Assembly (NCBI RefSeq): GCF_026410505.1 | Contig: NZ_JAPMIU010000010.1 | Coordinates: forward strand, 1-64,000 | DNA from: Frateuria hangzhouensis | GTDB lineage: Bacteria > Pseudomonadota > Gammaproteobacteria > Xanthomonadales > Rhodanobacteraceae | Direction of reading: 5' to 3' | DNA length: 64,000 nt | Shown here: piece after piece, positions 33,183 through 44,433 of the stretch | Layout: every line of letters starts with the position of its first letter | Position numbering within the stretch: position 1 is the first letter of the stretch | Program-made: the position numbers and the translations under genes | The notes under the pieces: generated by a model | What the model was told of the DNA's origin: nothing | Database searches by the model: none | The model's input: the letters and a program-made list of their open reading frames with translations, nothing else

Positions 33183-34442
33183 ATGGACTTCGGAAAGACT
33201 ATCGCGCGCGCCAAAGCCATGCTCGCCACGCCCAGGACCGAATGGCCCGTGGCCGCCGCCGAGCCGGCCAGCATCGGCAGCCTGTACGTCGGCTACATCG
33301 TCTGGATCGCCGCACTGCCCGCGATCGCCGGCTTCATCAAGAGCAGCCTGATCGGCACCGGTTTTCTCGGCGTCGTCGTGCGCGTGCCGGTCGCCGCGGG
33401 CATCGGTGGCATGGTGCTCAAGTACGTGCTGTCGCTGGTCGTGGCCTACGTCATGGCTCTGATCATCAACGCGCTGGCCGGCACCTTCAACGGCCAGAAG
33501 GACATGGTGCAGGCGCTCAAGACGGTGGCCTACTCGTGGACCGCCGCCTGGATCGCCGGCATCGCCGTGATCATCCCGTGGATCGGCTGGCTGATCGCCA
33601 TTGCCGGCGCCATCTACGGTATCTACCTGCTGTACCTGGGCCTGCCTTTCACCATGAAATGTCCGCCCGAGAAGTCCGGCGGCTACACCGCGCTGACCGT
33701 GATCATCGCGATCGTGCTCAGCTGGATCGTGGGCCTGATCGTGGCCGGCGTGATCGGCACCGCGGCCTACACCGGCGCGGCCATGAGTGGCGCGCACCTG
33801 GGCAGCACCGACGACAACGTCACGGTCGATCCGGAGAGCGCGCTGGGCAGGCTGGCTGCAATGGGTGCGCGTGCCGAGCAGGCCAGCAAGGAGCTCGAAG
33901 CGGCGCAGAAGTCCGGCGACGGTGCCGCGCAACAGGCCGCGATGGGCAAGATGATGGGCGCGGCCATGGGCAACGACGGCACCGTGCAGGCGCTGTCCAC
34001 CGAACAGGTCAAGGCGTTCCTGCCCGATACCCTGCTCGGCCTCAAGCGCACCCGCAGTTCGGCCCAGCGCAACAACGCCATGGGCATGCAGATCACCGAG
34101 GCGCACGCCGAATACGGCGACGACAGCGGCCGCTCGGTCACGCTGGAGGTCGCCGACATGGGCACCGCCAAGGGCCTGATGGCGGTGGCCGGCGCCATGG
34201 CGCCGCAGCAGGAGCGCACGACCGACCATGGCTACGAGAAGACCTACACCGCCGACGGCCGGCTGACCCACGAGGAGTGGGACGAGTCCGGCAATGGCGA
34301 ATACAGCGTGGTGGTCGGCCAGCGCTTCACGGTCAAGGCGCACGGCGATGCCGTCAGCATCGACGAGCTCAAGCAGGCCGTGGCCAGCGTCGACCTGGAT
34401 AGCCTCGAGGCCCTGCGCGACGAGGGCGTGACGCGGCGCTGA
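33183..34442 (+). CDS. Yip1-like membrane protein with C-terminal soluble domain
   Basis: A 419-residue protein. Residues 1-200 are a Yip1-like (DUF1282) domain: MDFGKTIARAKAMLATPRTE followed by five hydrophobic helices with the usual AAEPASIGSLYVGYIVW and GTFNGQKDMVQALKTVAYSWTA. From about residue 215 a hydrophilic domain of 200 residues follows, ending FTVKAHGDAVSIDELKQAV, not found in the minimal family and probably periplasmic or cytoplasmic. Function unknown. SD AAGGGGA lies 7 bases before the ATG. A bidirectional terminator separates it from yceI. Confidence 0.75.
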   Translation: MDFGKTIARAKAMLATPRTEWPVAAAEPASIGSLYVGYIVWIAALPAIAGFIKSSLIGTGFLGVVVRVPVAAGIGGMVLKYVLSLVVAYVMALIINALAGTFNGQKDMVQALKTVAYSWTAAWIAGIAVIIPWIGWLIAIAGAIYGIYLLYLGLPFTMKCPPEKSGGYTALTVIIAIVLSWIVGLIVAGVIGTAAYTGAAMSGAHLGSTDDNVTVDPESALGRLAAMGARAEQASKELEAAQKSGDGAAQQAAMGKMMGAAMGNDGTVQALSTEQVKAFLPDTLLGLKRTRSSAQRNNAMGMQITEAHAEYGDDSGRSVTLEVADMGTAKGLMAVAGAMAPQQERTTDHGYEKTYTADGRLTHEEWDESGNGEYSVVVGQRFTVKAHGDAVSIDELKQAVASVDLDSLEALRDEGVTRR

Positions 34443-34523
34443 CCGATGCCGGCAGGCCTACGCGGCCGCGTGCCGGGGAAGCGCTGGACGGTCGACGCCT
34501 TCCTGCGCACACGCGATGAACCC

Positions 34524-34559
34524 AAAAAAAGCCCGCGTCGTCACCGGCGCGGGCTTTTT
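34524..34559. terminator. bidirectional terminator between Yip1-like gene and yceI
   Basis: AAAAAGCCCGCG and CGCGGGCTTTTT form a 12-base stem with a 10-base loop, with A-tract on one side and T-tract on the other, so it acts for both strands. It lies between two convergent stops. Confidence 0.9.
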
Positions 34560-34576
34560 CGTTCAGACCATCCGAG

Positions 34577-35152
34577 TTACTTGGCCGACCCCTCGGTGGT
34601 GATGTGCAGGGTGATCTCGTCACTCACGTTGGGCGTATACATCGACACGCCGAAATCCGAGCGCCTGAGCGTGCCGGTGGCATTGAAGCCGATCGACGGC
34701 TTGCCGCTCATCGGGTGCTTGCCGATGCGGTTGAGCGTGGCATCGAGCACCACCGGCCGGGTCACGCCGTGCACGGTGAGGTCGCCGGTGATGCGGAAAT
34801 GATCCTTGCCCAGCGGCTCGACCCGGGTGCTCTTGTAGGTCACCTGCGGGTACTTGGCCGTATCCAGGAAGTCGGGCTTGGCCAGGTGCTCGTCCAGTGC
34901 CGGCACATGCGTATCCAGGTCGGCCAGCGGCAGGGTCACCTCGACCGTGGCCTGCTCCGGATGATCCGGGTCGAACACCAGCGTGCCCTGCCCCAGACCC
35001 AGTTCGGCGGTCGGGTGGGAGAAACCGAAATGGCTCCAGCTGAACAGCACCATCGTATGGCCCGGATCGAGCTTGTAGGTGACCGGCGCCGCCTGGGCAG
35101 CAGAGGCGGCGGCGAACAGACCGGCCAGGGCGAGGATCTTCAGTGCACGCAT
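34577..35152 (-). CDS. YceI family protein
   Basis: A 191-residue periplasmic lipocalin-like protein of the YceI family (PF04264), with signal peptide (ALAGLFAAASAAQA). The family binds isoprenoids, e.g. polyprenyl lipids, and is often induced by pH stress. Motifs: YKLDPGHTMVLFSWSHFGFSH, TYKSTRVEPLG, FRITGDLTVHGVTRPVVLD, MSGKPSIGFNATGTLRRSDFGV. Function inside the cell is not settled. The gene starts 25 bases after the stop of the RutE-like gene on the same strand. Confidence 0.93.
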   Translation of the reverse strand: MRALKILALAGLFAAASAAQAAPVTYKLDPGHTMVLFSWSHFGFSHPTAELGLGQGTLVFDPDHPEQATVEVTLPLADLDTHVPALDEHLAKPDFLDTAKYPQVTYKSTRVEPLGKDHFRITGDLTVHGVTRPVVLDATLNRIGKHPMSGKPSIGFNATGTLRRSDFGVSMYTPNVSDEITLHITTEGSAK

Positions 35153-35177
35153 GGGCTTCTCCGATGGACGTGGGTGG

Positions 35178-35771
35178 TCAGGCGATCGCGCAGGCTTCGT
35201 CGAAGGACAGGCGCGGGCTGCGGGGGAACAGGTCGCGACTGGCGTCGCCGTACCCGAGGTTGATCAGGAAGTTCGACTTGACCGTGCTGCCGGCGAAAAA
35301 CGCCGCGTCGACGCCCGCATTGTCGAAACCGGACATCGGCCCGCAATCGAGCCCGACCGCGCGCGCGGCCATGATCACATAGGCGCCCTGCAGGGTCGCG
35401 TTGCGGAAGGCGGTGGTGTCGATCAGCGGCTGGTTGCCGGCGAACCAGCTGCGCGCATCGGCGTGCGGGAACAACTGCGGCAGCTTTTCGTAGAACGCGT
35501 GGTCGTTGGCGATGATCGCGGTGACCGGCGCGGCTATCGTCTTGGCGCGGTTGCCTTCGGAGAGGAACGGCGAGAGCTTGGCCTTGGCGTCCGGGGACTT
35601 GACGAACACCACCCGCATCGGCGACGAGTTGGCACTGGTCGGACCGAACTTGGCCAGGTCGTACAACCGGTGCAGGATCGCGTCATCCACCGGCTTGGGC
35701 AGGAACGCGTTGTAGGTGCGGGCGGTGCGGAACAACTGGTCCAGGGCGGCCTCGGAAAGCACTTCGCTCAT
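35178..35771 (-). CDS. rutE: malonic semialdehyde reductase/nitroreductase family
   Basis: A 197-residue FMN-dependent reductase of the nitroreductase superfamily, RutE/HadB group. RutE reduces malonic semialdehyde (from pyrimidine breakdown) to 3-hydroxypropionate. Motifs: [82 protein letters not shown]. No other rut genes lie nearby, so a stand-alone reductase for small aldehydes or quinones is possible. It is divergent from the ELM1-like gene and heads yceI. Confidence 0.85.
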   Translation of the reverse strand: MSEVLSEAALDQLFRTARTYNAFLPKPVDDAILHRLYDLAKFGPTSANSSPMRVVFVKSPDAKAKLSPFLSEGNRAKTIAAPVTAIIANDHAFYEKLPQLFPHADARSWFAGNQPLIDTTAFRNATLQGAYVIMAARAVGLDCGPMSGFDNAGVDAAFFAGSTVKSNFLINLGYGDASRDLFPRSPRLSFDEACAIA

Positions 35772-35906
35772 GGGTATCCTTTGGGCAACAGGCGCGCCAT
35801 CGGGCGCAACAAGCCTCTAGTGTAAGGCCACGACGGCGGATGGTCGGGTGAGGAACGGGGAACCCAGCGTGCAGGATCCGACAACAATCAGCGGGACCGC
35901 GCCCGC

Positions 35907-36872
35907 GTGAGCGCGCTGCGCGAGGAGTGCTGGGCGATCGCCGACGAGGCCGCCGGCAACCAGCGCCAGGCGTTGGCGCTGGCCGAGCGGCTGGGTTTGC
36001 CGGTGCGCCCGCTGGTGCTGGTGCCGCGCGCGCCGTGGTCGTGGCTCGCGCCGCGGCTGACGCTGGGTGGCGAGCTGGCACTGCCGCCGGCCGACCGCGC
36101 GGGCTTCGTGCCACCGTGGCCGCGCGTGGCGGTCGGTTGCGGTCGCGCCGCGGCGCTGTTCACGCGGGTACTGCGGCGGTTGTCGCACGGGCGCTGCCAT
36201 ACCGTGCAGATCCTCGACCCGCGGATCGATCCGCGGCATTGGGACACGGTCGTCGCGCCGCGCCACGACGGCCTGGCGGGTGCCAACGTACTCACGCCAC
36301 TGGGCTCGCTCAACCCGGTCGACGAGGCATGGCTGGCCGATGCGCGCGACGCCTGGCCGCAGCTGGCCGAGCTGCCCGCACCGCGCATCGGCGTGCTGCT
36401 CGGCGGCCCGCGCCATGGCATCGCACTGGACGAAGCATGGGCCCGCGGCTTCGCCGATGGCCTGCATGCGCTGCAGCGGCGCCATGACGGCAGCCTGCTG
36501 GTGCTCGCCTCGCGCCGCACGCCGGCGCCACTGGCCGCCCTCTTGCGCGAGGCCACGCACGGCATCGCCGGCCTGCACTGGCATGGCCCCGCCGACGGCC
36601 TCAATCCCTACCCCGGCGTGCTGGCCTGGGCCGACGGCCTGGTGGTGACGCCCGATTCGGTCAACATGCTCTCCGAAGCCTGCGCGGTCGGTTGCGCCGT
36701 GCGCACGTTCGCGCCCGTACCGCTACCGGACAAACTCGCCCGCTTCCACCGCGTCCTGCGCGAGGGCGGGCTGCTCCACGACCTCGAAGCCGATGCGCCA
36801 GCACGCCAACCGCCCTTGCGCGAGACCGAACGCATCGCGTCCACCGTGCGGCATCGGCTGGCGCACCGCTGA
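35907..36872 (+). CDS. ELM1/DUF1022 family protein
   Basis: A 321-residue protein of the mitochondrial-fission ELM1 family (PF06258), with two GT-B-like lobes. Start GTG (35907): MSALREECWAIADEAAGNQRQALALAERLG. The segments IGVLLGGPRHGIAL, SLLVLASRRTPAPLAALL and VVTPDSVNMLSEACA resemble the second Rossmann lobe of nucleotide-sugar transferases. Bacterial members often sit beside LPS genes, and this one lies 3 kb beyond the core-LPS cluster. No activity is known; a glycosyltransferase role is inference. Divergent from rutE; 154 bases, with a GTAG repeat, separate it from the convergent glnE. Confidence 0.8.
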   Translation: MSALREECWAIADEAAGNQRQALALAERLGLPVRPLVLVPRAPWSWLAPRLTLGGELALPPADRAGFVPPWPRVAVGCGRAAALFTRVLRRLSHGRCHTVQILDPRIDPRHWDTVVAPRHDGLAGANVLTPLGSLNPVDEAWLADARDAWPQLAELPAPRIGVLLGGPRHGIALDEAWARGFADGLHALQRRHDGSLLVLASRRTPAPLAALLREATHGIAGLHWHGPADGLNPYPGVLAWADGLVVTPDSVNMLSEACAVGCAVRTFAPVPLPDKLARFHRVLREGGLLHDLEADAPARQPPLRETERIASTVRHRLAHR

Positions 36873-36945
36873 CGCCAGGCCGAGCAAAGCCGCAAGGCGC
36901 ACGACCGATCCATCCATGCGCGCGAAACCGCCGCACCTCGCCCCT

Positions 36946-37004
36946 GTAGGAGCCCACTTGTGGGCGATGCTCTCGCCCGGGAAGCATCACCCAAGTGAGC
37001 TCCA
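36946..37004. repeat. GTAGGAGCCC-family inverted palindrome pair
   Basis: GTAGGAGCCCACTTGTGGGC on the left is answered by an imperfect reverse complement ending AGTGAGCTCCAC on the right. It lies between the convergent ELM1-like gene and glnE. Confidence 0.7.
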
Positions 37005-37026
37005 CGAAGCGCTGGTCACGGCAAAC

Positions 37027-39870
37027 TCAGCCGAAATCGAAGCCCAGCGCCGCGGTCACCGATCGCACCTGCGCAGTCAGCTCCTCCAGCGCCACCTCGC
37101 GCGGCGCGATCCGCGGACGCAGGTCCAGCGTGCAGGCCAGCGCGCGCCGCAGCAGGTCGGCGTGAGCGTGGGCGAGGGTGTCGGCCCGCGCGTCATCGAG
37201 CAGGCCGGCGCGATGGCAGGCCGCGATGAGCGAGGCGTTGGCCGTGTTGGCGAGCAGTTGCGGATGATCGGCGGCGTGGGCCAGCACCAGCCCCTGCAGC
37301 GCGAACTCGATGTCCAGCAAGCCGCCGACGCCCTGCTTGAGGTCGAACCGGGACGCGTCCGAGCGATCGCGTTCCGCGCGCCAGCGCTGGCGCATCTGGC
37401 TCACCTCGGCGCGTACCGCGGCCGGCTCGCGCGGCACCGCCAGCACATCGTGGCGCACCTCGCCCAGCGCCCGGCCCAGCGCGGCGTCGCCGGCTACCGG
37501 GCGGGCGCGCAGCAAGGCCTGGTGCTCCCAGGTCCAGGCGCGGCTGCGCTGGTAGGCATCGAAGGCTTCCAGGCTACTCACCAGCAGGCCCTTGGAACCG
37601 TCCGGGCGTAACCGCGTGTCGACCTCATACATGCGCCCGGCGCGGGTGAGCAGGCCCAGCCAGTTCATCACCCGCTGGGCCAGGCGCTGGTACCAGCGCG
37701 CGCCATCCAGCGGCCGCGCGCCATCGCTGCTGGCCTGGGTGCGCGTGCCGTCGAACACGAACACCAGGTCCAGGTCGGAGGCGAACCCCAGCTCCTCGCC
37801 CCCCAGGCTGCCGTAGCCGAGCACGGCGAAGCCCGAGCCTTCGCCAGGCAGCCGTCCATGCTGCGCGATGAGCTCGCGCTCGGCCAGCGCGGTGACCGCT
37901 TCGACCACGGAGCTGGCCAGCGCGGCGAGACGGCGCGCGGTGGCCACCGCGTCGGCGCGACCGTCGTTGAAGGCCAGCCCCAGCCGGAACGCGATGCTGG
38001 CCTTGAACTCGTTGATGCGATCGAGCTCGGCCTCGGCCTCGCGCTCGTCCAGCGTGGACAGCACGCGACGGATCTCGGCGCTGATGTCGGCACGCTTGAG
38101 TGGCAGCTGGTCGATGCGCGGGTCGAGCACGTCGTCCAGCAGCAGCGGCTGGGCGATCACGCATTCGGCCAGGAACGCGCTGTCGGCGAACAGCCGCGCC
38201 AGCCGCGCGCGCGCGGCCGGTTGCTCCTCCAGCAACGCCAGGTAGGCCGAGCGCCGCGCCACCGCCTGCACCAGCCGGCACAGCCGCAACAGGCAGGGCA
38301 GCGGTGCGGCGCTGTCGCGCGCGGCGGCTATCAGGTGCGGCATCAAGTGGTCCAGCCGCTCGCGCGAGCGCGGCGACATCGCGCGCACCGAGGCGGCCTG
38401 GGGCAGTTTGGCCAGCGCGTCGGCCGCCTCGATGCCGGGCACGAAGCCGGACGCCTCCAGCACGCCGGCCTCCGGCGTGCCTTCGCAGGCCTGCTGCCAC
38501 AACGCGGTGTCGGCGATTGCCACGCGTGCGGCGCGACCACCGCTGGGCATCAGCACGCTGGAAAATTCTTCGCTGACGATGGCGCGGTAGTGCGCCACTT
38601 CCGCCTGCAAGGCCTCCCAGTGGTCGTGGTCCAGGCCACGCGCGATGCGCTCGCGACTGAGCGCGTCCTCGGGCAGGTCGTGGGTCTGCGCGTCGCGCAG
38701 CATCTGCACTCGGTTTTCCACCCGGCGCAGGCAGCGGTAGGCCTCGCGCAGCGCCTTGGCGCGCACCGCGCCGATGTGCCCGCGTGCCTCGCAGGCGGCC
38801 AGCGCCGGCAGCAGCCCGCGCACGCGTAAGGAAGGCTCCCGCCCGCCGCGGATCAGCTGCGCCAGCTGCACGATGAATTCGATCTCGCGGATGCCGCCGG
38901 GGCCGAGCTTGAGGTTGTCGGCCAGATCCTTGCGCGCGACCTCGGCGTCGATCAGCGCCTTCATCTCGCGCAGGCCGGCGAAGGCGGTGTAGTCCAGGTA
39001 CCTGCGATAGACGAACGGCCGCAGCAGCTCCTGCAGCTGCTTGCCGGCGGCGCGATCGCCGGCCACCGGGCGCGCCTTGATCCAGGCATAGCGCTCCCAG
39101 TCGCGGCCCTCGCTCTGGTAGTACTGCTCCATCGCCGCGAAGGACAACGCCAGCCGCCCGGCGTTGCCGAACGGGCGCAGGCGCAGGTCCACCCGCGCGC
39201 AGATGCCGTCGTCGGTGGGCTCGTTGAGCAGGCGCACCAGCTGCCGGCCTAGCCGCACGAAGTACTCGCTGTTGTCCAGCGGACGCGCGCCGTCGCTCTG
39301 CCCGCCCTGCGGATAGGCCAGCACCAGATCGATGTCGGAGGAAAAATTGAGTTCCGCGCCGCCGAGCTTGCCGAAGCCGACCACCACCAGTCGCTGCAAC
39401 GCGCCTTCGTCGTTGCGTGCGTGGCCATAGCGCGTGGCCAGGGCGCGTTCGGACCAGCCCAACGCCGCGCCCAGCAGGGCCTCGTACAGCACGCTGGTGG
39501 CCGAGAGCGTCTCGGCCAGGTCGTCCAGCCCGTTGACGTCGCGGAACACCAGCCGCAGCGCTTCGGCATGGCGGAACCGGCGCAGCGTGGCCAGCGTGAC
39601 CGCCTCGTCTTCCGGCAGGGCGAGCGCGCCGATGCGCGTGCCCGCGTCGCCGGCGGCGCGCAGGCGCTCCAGCCCGGCCGGGGCGAGCAACTGTGGTTGG
39701 CGCCGCCACACCTCGAAGGCGAAATCGCTGGCGGCGAGCGTGCGGCGGATGCGCTCGGCCACGCCGGCGTCGTCATGCAGCGCCACGCCCGCCGCGCGGC
39801 AGCGGGCGGCCAGTTCGGCGTAGCGGTCGTCGATCAGCGCGCGCAGCGCAGGGCTTTCCGGGACGCTCAT
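37027..39870 (-). CDS. glnE: bifunctional glutamine synthetase adenylyltransferase/deadenylylase
   Basis: A 947-residue enzyme that adenylylates and deadenylylates glutamine synthetase in response to PII and glutamine, tuning nitrogen assimilation. Two nucleotidyltransferase domains: the N-terminal deadenylylase motif GFGKLGGAELNFSSDIDLV and the C-terminal adenylylase motif GYGSLGGEELGFASDLDLV, each with the Asp-x-Asp metal pair, plus the PII-link helical domains. Length is normal (E. coli 946). A stop separates it from a GTAG repeat; it diverges from a sulfatase-fold gene. Confidence 0.97.
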   Translation of the reverse strand: MSVPESPALRALIDDRYAELAARCRAAGVALHDDAGVAERIRRTLAASDFAFEVWRRQPQLLAPAGLERLRAAGDAGTRIGALALPEDEAVTLATLRRFRHAEALRLVFRDVNGLDDLAETLSATSVLYEALLGAALGWSERALATRYGHARNDEGALQRLVVVGFGKLGGAELNFSSDIDLVLAYPQGGQSDGARPLDNSEYFVRLGRQLVRLLNEPTDDGICARVDLRLRPFGNAGRLALSFAAMEQYYQSEGRDWERYAWIKARPVAGDRAAGKQLQELLRPFVYRRYLDYTAFAGLREMKALIDAEVARKDLADNLKLGPGGIREIEFIVQLAQLIRGGREPSLRVRGLLPALAACEARGHIGAVRAKALREAYRCLRRVENRVQMLRDAQTHDLPEDALSRERIARGLDHDHWEALQAEVAHYRAIVSEEFSSVLMPSGGRAARVAIADTALWQQACEGTPEAGVLEASGFVPGIEAADALAKLPQAASVRAMSPRSRERLDHLMPHLIAAARDSAAPLPCLLRLCRLVQAVARRSAYLALLEEQPAARARLARLFADSAFLAECVIAQPLLLDDVLDPRIDQLPLKRADISAEIRRVLSTLDEREAEAELDRINEFKASIAFRLGLAFNDGRADAVATARRLAALASSVVEAVTALAERELIAQHGRLPGEGSGFAVLGYGSLGGEELGFASDLDLVFVFDGTRTQASSDGARPLDGARWYQRLAQRVMNWLGLLTRAGRMYEVDTRLRPDGSKGLLVSSLEAFDAYQRSRAWTWEHQALLRARPVAGDAALGRALGEVRHDVLAVPREPAAVRAEVSQMRQRWRAERDRSDASRFDLKQGVGGLLDIEFALQGLVLAHAADHPQLLANTANASLIAACHRAGLLDDARADTLAHAHADLLRRALACTLDLRPRIAPREVALEELTAQVRSVTAALGFDFG

Positions 39871-39989
39871 CGCGCCATTGTGCCGCAGCCGAAGGCCGCA
39901 TGAACCGCCAGCAACCCGGGGAAAGGAGCGAACGCATGATTCATTTCCGGGCGATTACAGTCACATTCCCCTAACGCCGCAGACCTGCC

Positions 39990-41876
39990 ATGCCCCCGTT
40001 CGCCCGCTCCACGATGACGCACTGGCGCCCCCCGGCCACGCGCGTCGCGGCCGTCGTTTCGATGAGCCTGGCCTTCGCACTGCTGACCGGCCTGATGGAC
40101 GGTGGCGTGGGCGTGACGCCGCTGCGTATTTTCGACCAGGCGCGCTACCCGCTGGCCAATGCCCTGCCCGGCCTGCTGGCGGCCTGGTTGCTGCTGGCGC
40201 TGACGCGCCGCCTGCTGTTCTCCTTCGGCCTGGTGCTGTTGTTCGAAGCGCTGCTCTACCAGGTCAACGCGCTGAAGGTGGCCAACCTGGGCAACCCGCT
40301 GATGCCGGCGGATTTCCAGATCATCGGCCAGCTGCGCAAGGGCGGCGCGCACCTGCTGGTCGGCTACCTGCCGCACAGCCCCTGGCCCTACCTGGGGCTG
40401 CTGGCAGGCATCGCCCTGATCGTGGCGTTGTGGCGGCTGGAGCCGCCGTTGTTCGCCCGCCGCACGCGCGGCAAGCGGCTGGCCAGCGGGGCGGTGAGCC
40501 TGGTGCTGCTGGCCAGCCTGCTCGGCGGGATCACCCTGTGGAACAAGCTCTACAACGCGCGCGTGCTGTGGCTGGAGCCATGGTCGGCCACCTCCACGGC
40601 GAACCATTCGGGCCTGGTCAGCTCGCTGATGCTGTATCACCTGCAGTACGGCCAGGGCCAGCACAAGGCCAATCCGGCCGCGGCCAAGGCGCTGATCGCG
40701 CAGACCCGCGACGAACTGCGCAAGCGCCTGGCCTCGCTGCCCACGGGGGGCGAGCGGCCGGACATCGTGGTGGTGCAGAGCGAATCGTTCTTCGACCCGG
40801 CCATCATGCGCGGCTACCAGGAAAGCCAATTCACGCCCAACCTGGACCGGCTGGAGCGGCAGGGCTCCAGCGGCGCACTGCACGTGCCGACCTTCGGCGG
40901 CGGCACCATCCGCACCGAGTTCGAGATGCTGACCGGCCTGTCGTTGCGGTACTTCGACGAACTGCAGTTCCCCTACCTGACGCTCAACCAGAAAGTGGTG
41001 CCCAGCCTGGTGCGCACGCTGCGCGCGCACGGTTACACGACCACCGCCATCCACGGCAACGACCCGGCGTTCTGGAATCGCACGGCGGCGTTCAAGGCGA
41101 TCGGCTTCGACCGATTCGTCTCCAAGGGCCAGTTTCCGAAAAACGCCCCGAACGACGGCAAGTACATGGCCGACAGCGCGATGACCGACGAGATCATGCG
41201 CCAGCTGCGCGACGCCGGCCCGCCGCAGTTCCTGTTCGCGATCAGCATCGAGGCGCACGGCCCGTACGACGTACCGCCGACGGATACCGACGCGCGCGAC
41301 GCGATTGAGGTGCCAGCGGGCATCACCGGCCGGGACAAGCTGGAACTGCAGACCTACCTCTATCACGCCGAGCACGCCGACGCGGAACTGGGCCGACTGG
41401 CCAAGCTGCTCGCCCGGCGCGCGCGGCCCACGCTGCTGCTGTTCTACGGCGACCACCTGCCGGCGCTGACCAACAGCTTCCACGCCACCGGCTTCGTCGA
41501 CGGCGGCGACATGTTGAGCGAGCCGGGCGTGTGGCTGCTGGTCGACCCGCGCAACCCCGGCAAGGCCACGCGCGAGAGCCTGGCTTCGTGGATGCTGCCG
41601 GGCAAGTTGCTGGAAGCGGCCGGCATCCGCGCCGATCCCTATTACGCGCTGACCCAGGTGCTGGCGCCGCAACTGGCCGCGCTCACCCGCGCCCCCGGCG
41701 CCCCGCAGCCGGAGATGACCGCCGAGCAGAAGGTGATCGACCAGGACATGGCCAGCGTCGCGCTGCTTCGCATGAAGGGCAAGCTGGACGCGCTGATGCC
41801 GCCGCTTGCCGCCAGCGCCGCCGCCCCGCCAGCACGGCCGCAGGCGCGGATCGCAGCCTACGGCGCCCGCCCCTGA
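39990..41876 (+). CDS. LTA synthase/phosphoglycerol transferase family protein
   Basis: A 628-residue membrane protein with about five N-terminal helices and a large periplasmic sulfatase-type domain (from about residue 250). Metal and nucleophile motifs: VVVQSESFFDP with the metal Glu, TFGGGTIRTEFEMLTG with the nucleophile Thr, and LLFYGDHLPAL with the Asp-His pair. It resembles LtaS and OpgB-type phosphoglycerol transferases, which use phosphatidylglycerol to decorate periplasmic glucans or other sugars. The last 40 residues are Ala/Pro-rich. Divergent from glnE with 119 bases between. Confidence 0.87.
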   Translation: MPPFARSTMTHWRPPATRVAAVVSMSLAFALLTGLMDGGVGVTPLRIFDQARYPLANALPGLLAAWLLLALTRRLLFSFGLVLLFEALLYQVNALKVANLGNPLMPADFQIIGQLRKGGAHLLVGYLPHSPWPYLGLLAGIALIVALWRLEPPLFARRTRGKRLASGAVSLVLLASLLGGITLWNKLYNARVLWLEPWSATSTANHSGLVSSLMLYHLQYGQGQHKANPAAAKALIAQTRDELRKRLASLPTGGERPDIVVVQSESFFDPAIMRGYQESQFTPNLDRLERQGSSGALHVPTFGGGTIRTEFEMLTGLSLRYFDELQFPYLTLNQKVVPSLVRTLRAHGYTTTAIHGNDPAFWNRTAAFKAIGFDRFVSKGQFPKNAPNDGKYMADSAMTDEIMRQLRDAGPPQFLFAISIEAHGPYDVPPTDTDARDAIEVPAGITGRDKLELQTYLYHAEHADAELGRLAKLLARRARPTLLLFYGDHLPALTNSFHATGFVDGGDMLSEPGVWLLVDPRNPGKATRESLASWMLPGKLLEAAGIRADPYYALTQVLAPQLAALTRAPGAPQPEMTAEQKVIDQDMASVALLRMKGKLDALMPPLAASAAAPPARPQARIAAYGARP

Positions 41877-41892
41877 CAGGATGGCTGCCCGC

Positions 41893-41960
41893 GTAGGGTG
41901 GGCTTCAGCCCACCAGCACCCCGCCGGAAATCGGCAGCGGTGGGCTGAAGCCCACCCTAC
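41893..41960. repeat. GTAGGGTGGGC-family inverted palindrome pair
   Basis: GTAGGGTGGGCTTCAGCCCACC and GGTGGGCTGAAGCCCACCCTAC are exact reverse complements of one another over 22 bases, with a 24-base centre. Both arms are themselves palindromic. This is the cleanest copy in the window. Confidence 0.9.
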
Positions 41961-42098
41961 CGGGGCATGGATTCATCGCGGCTGCACAGTCGCCCATTCA
42001 GCCACTTATCCGGCCGCTTAAGGGCGGCGGCGTCGATTCAGAAAGCGCTCGGGGAGGGCCGCCTAGGGTCGGGATGCCACCCACCCACGGAGCACACC

Positions 42099-42428
42099 AT
42101 GCGCAAGATCCTGTTTGCCGCCATCGCCGCCGCCGGCGTGTTCGCGGCCCCCACGTTCGCCCAGGTCGACCCCGGTGCGACCGCCGCATCGGCAAGAGCC
42201 GGCGCCAGCGCGTCCGGCACGACGACTCCGACCGCCGCCGGCGTTGGCGCGGGTACGAGCGCGACCGCCACGTCCGGCACCCAGCCGATGGGCCTGGGCG
42301 ACCTGCTCAAGCAGCAGAGCCGGGCACACGACACCAGCCCCGCCATCGACAGCAGCACCGACGGTGCCGGGCCCACCGGCTCGCTCGAGGCCAAGGCGCG
42401 CGCCAAGGCCCACGCCCACGGCCACTGA
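42099..42428 (+). CDS. small exported Ala/Thr/Gly-rich hypothetical protein
   Basis: A 109-residue protein with a signal peptide (MRKILFAAIAAAGVFAAPTFAQ, cleavage near residue 22). The mature part is low-complexity: Ala, Thr, Ser and Gly runs, a short QPMGLGDLLKQQSR stretch, and a His-rich tail (KAHAHGH). No domain is recognisable. It may be a periplasmic or surface protein of unknown role. SD (GGAG at 42089-42092) is 6 bases before the ATG. A strong hairpin follows and separates it from the convergent ABC gene. Confidence 0.65.
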   Translation: MRKILFAAIAAAGVFAAPTFAQVDPGATAASARAGASASGTTTPTAAGVGAGTSATATSGTQPMGLGDLLKQQSRAHDTSPAIDSSTDGAGPTGSLEAKARAKAHAHGH

Positions 42429-42446
42429 TCCAACCAGCCTGCCATC

Positions 42447-42477
42447 GCACCTTCCCCCGACTGGCGGGGGAAGGTGC
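42447..42477. terminator. hairpin between the small exported gene and the ABC exporter
   Basis: GCACCTTCCCCC and GGGGGAAGGTGC form a 12-base perfect stem with a 7-base loop between two convergent stops. There is no T-tract, so it could be a repeat rather than a terminator. Confidence 0.5.
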
Positions 42478-42527
42478 CGACAGGCGGACGACGGCACGCC
42501 CGCAACGCCGCCGCCCGTCCTCGCGGG

Positions 42528-44372
<1,845 letters not shown>

Positions 44373-44433
44373 GGGGATGTTCTCGTGGGGCGAACCGACA
44401 TTCTGAATCATCGACAGGGCCACGGGAGTGAAT

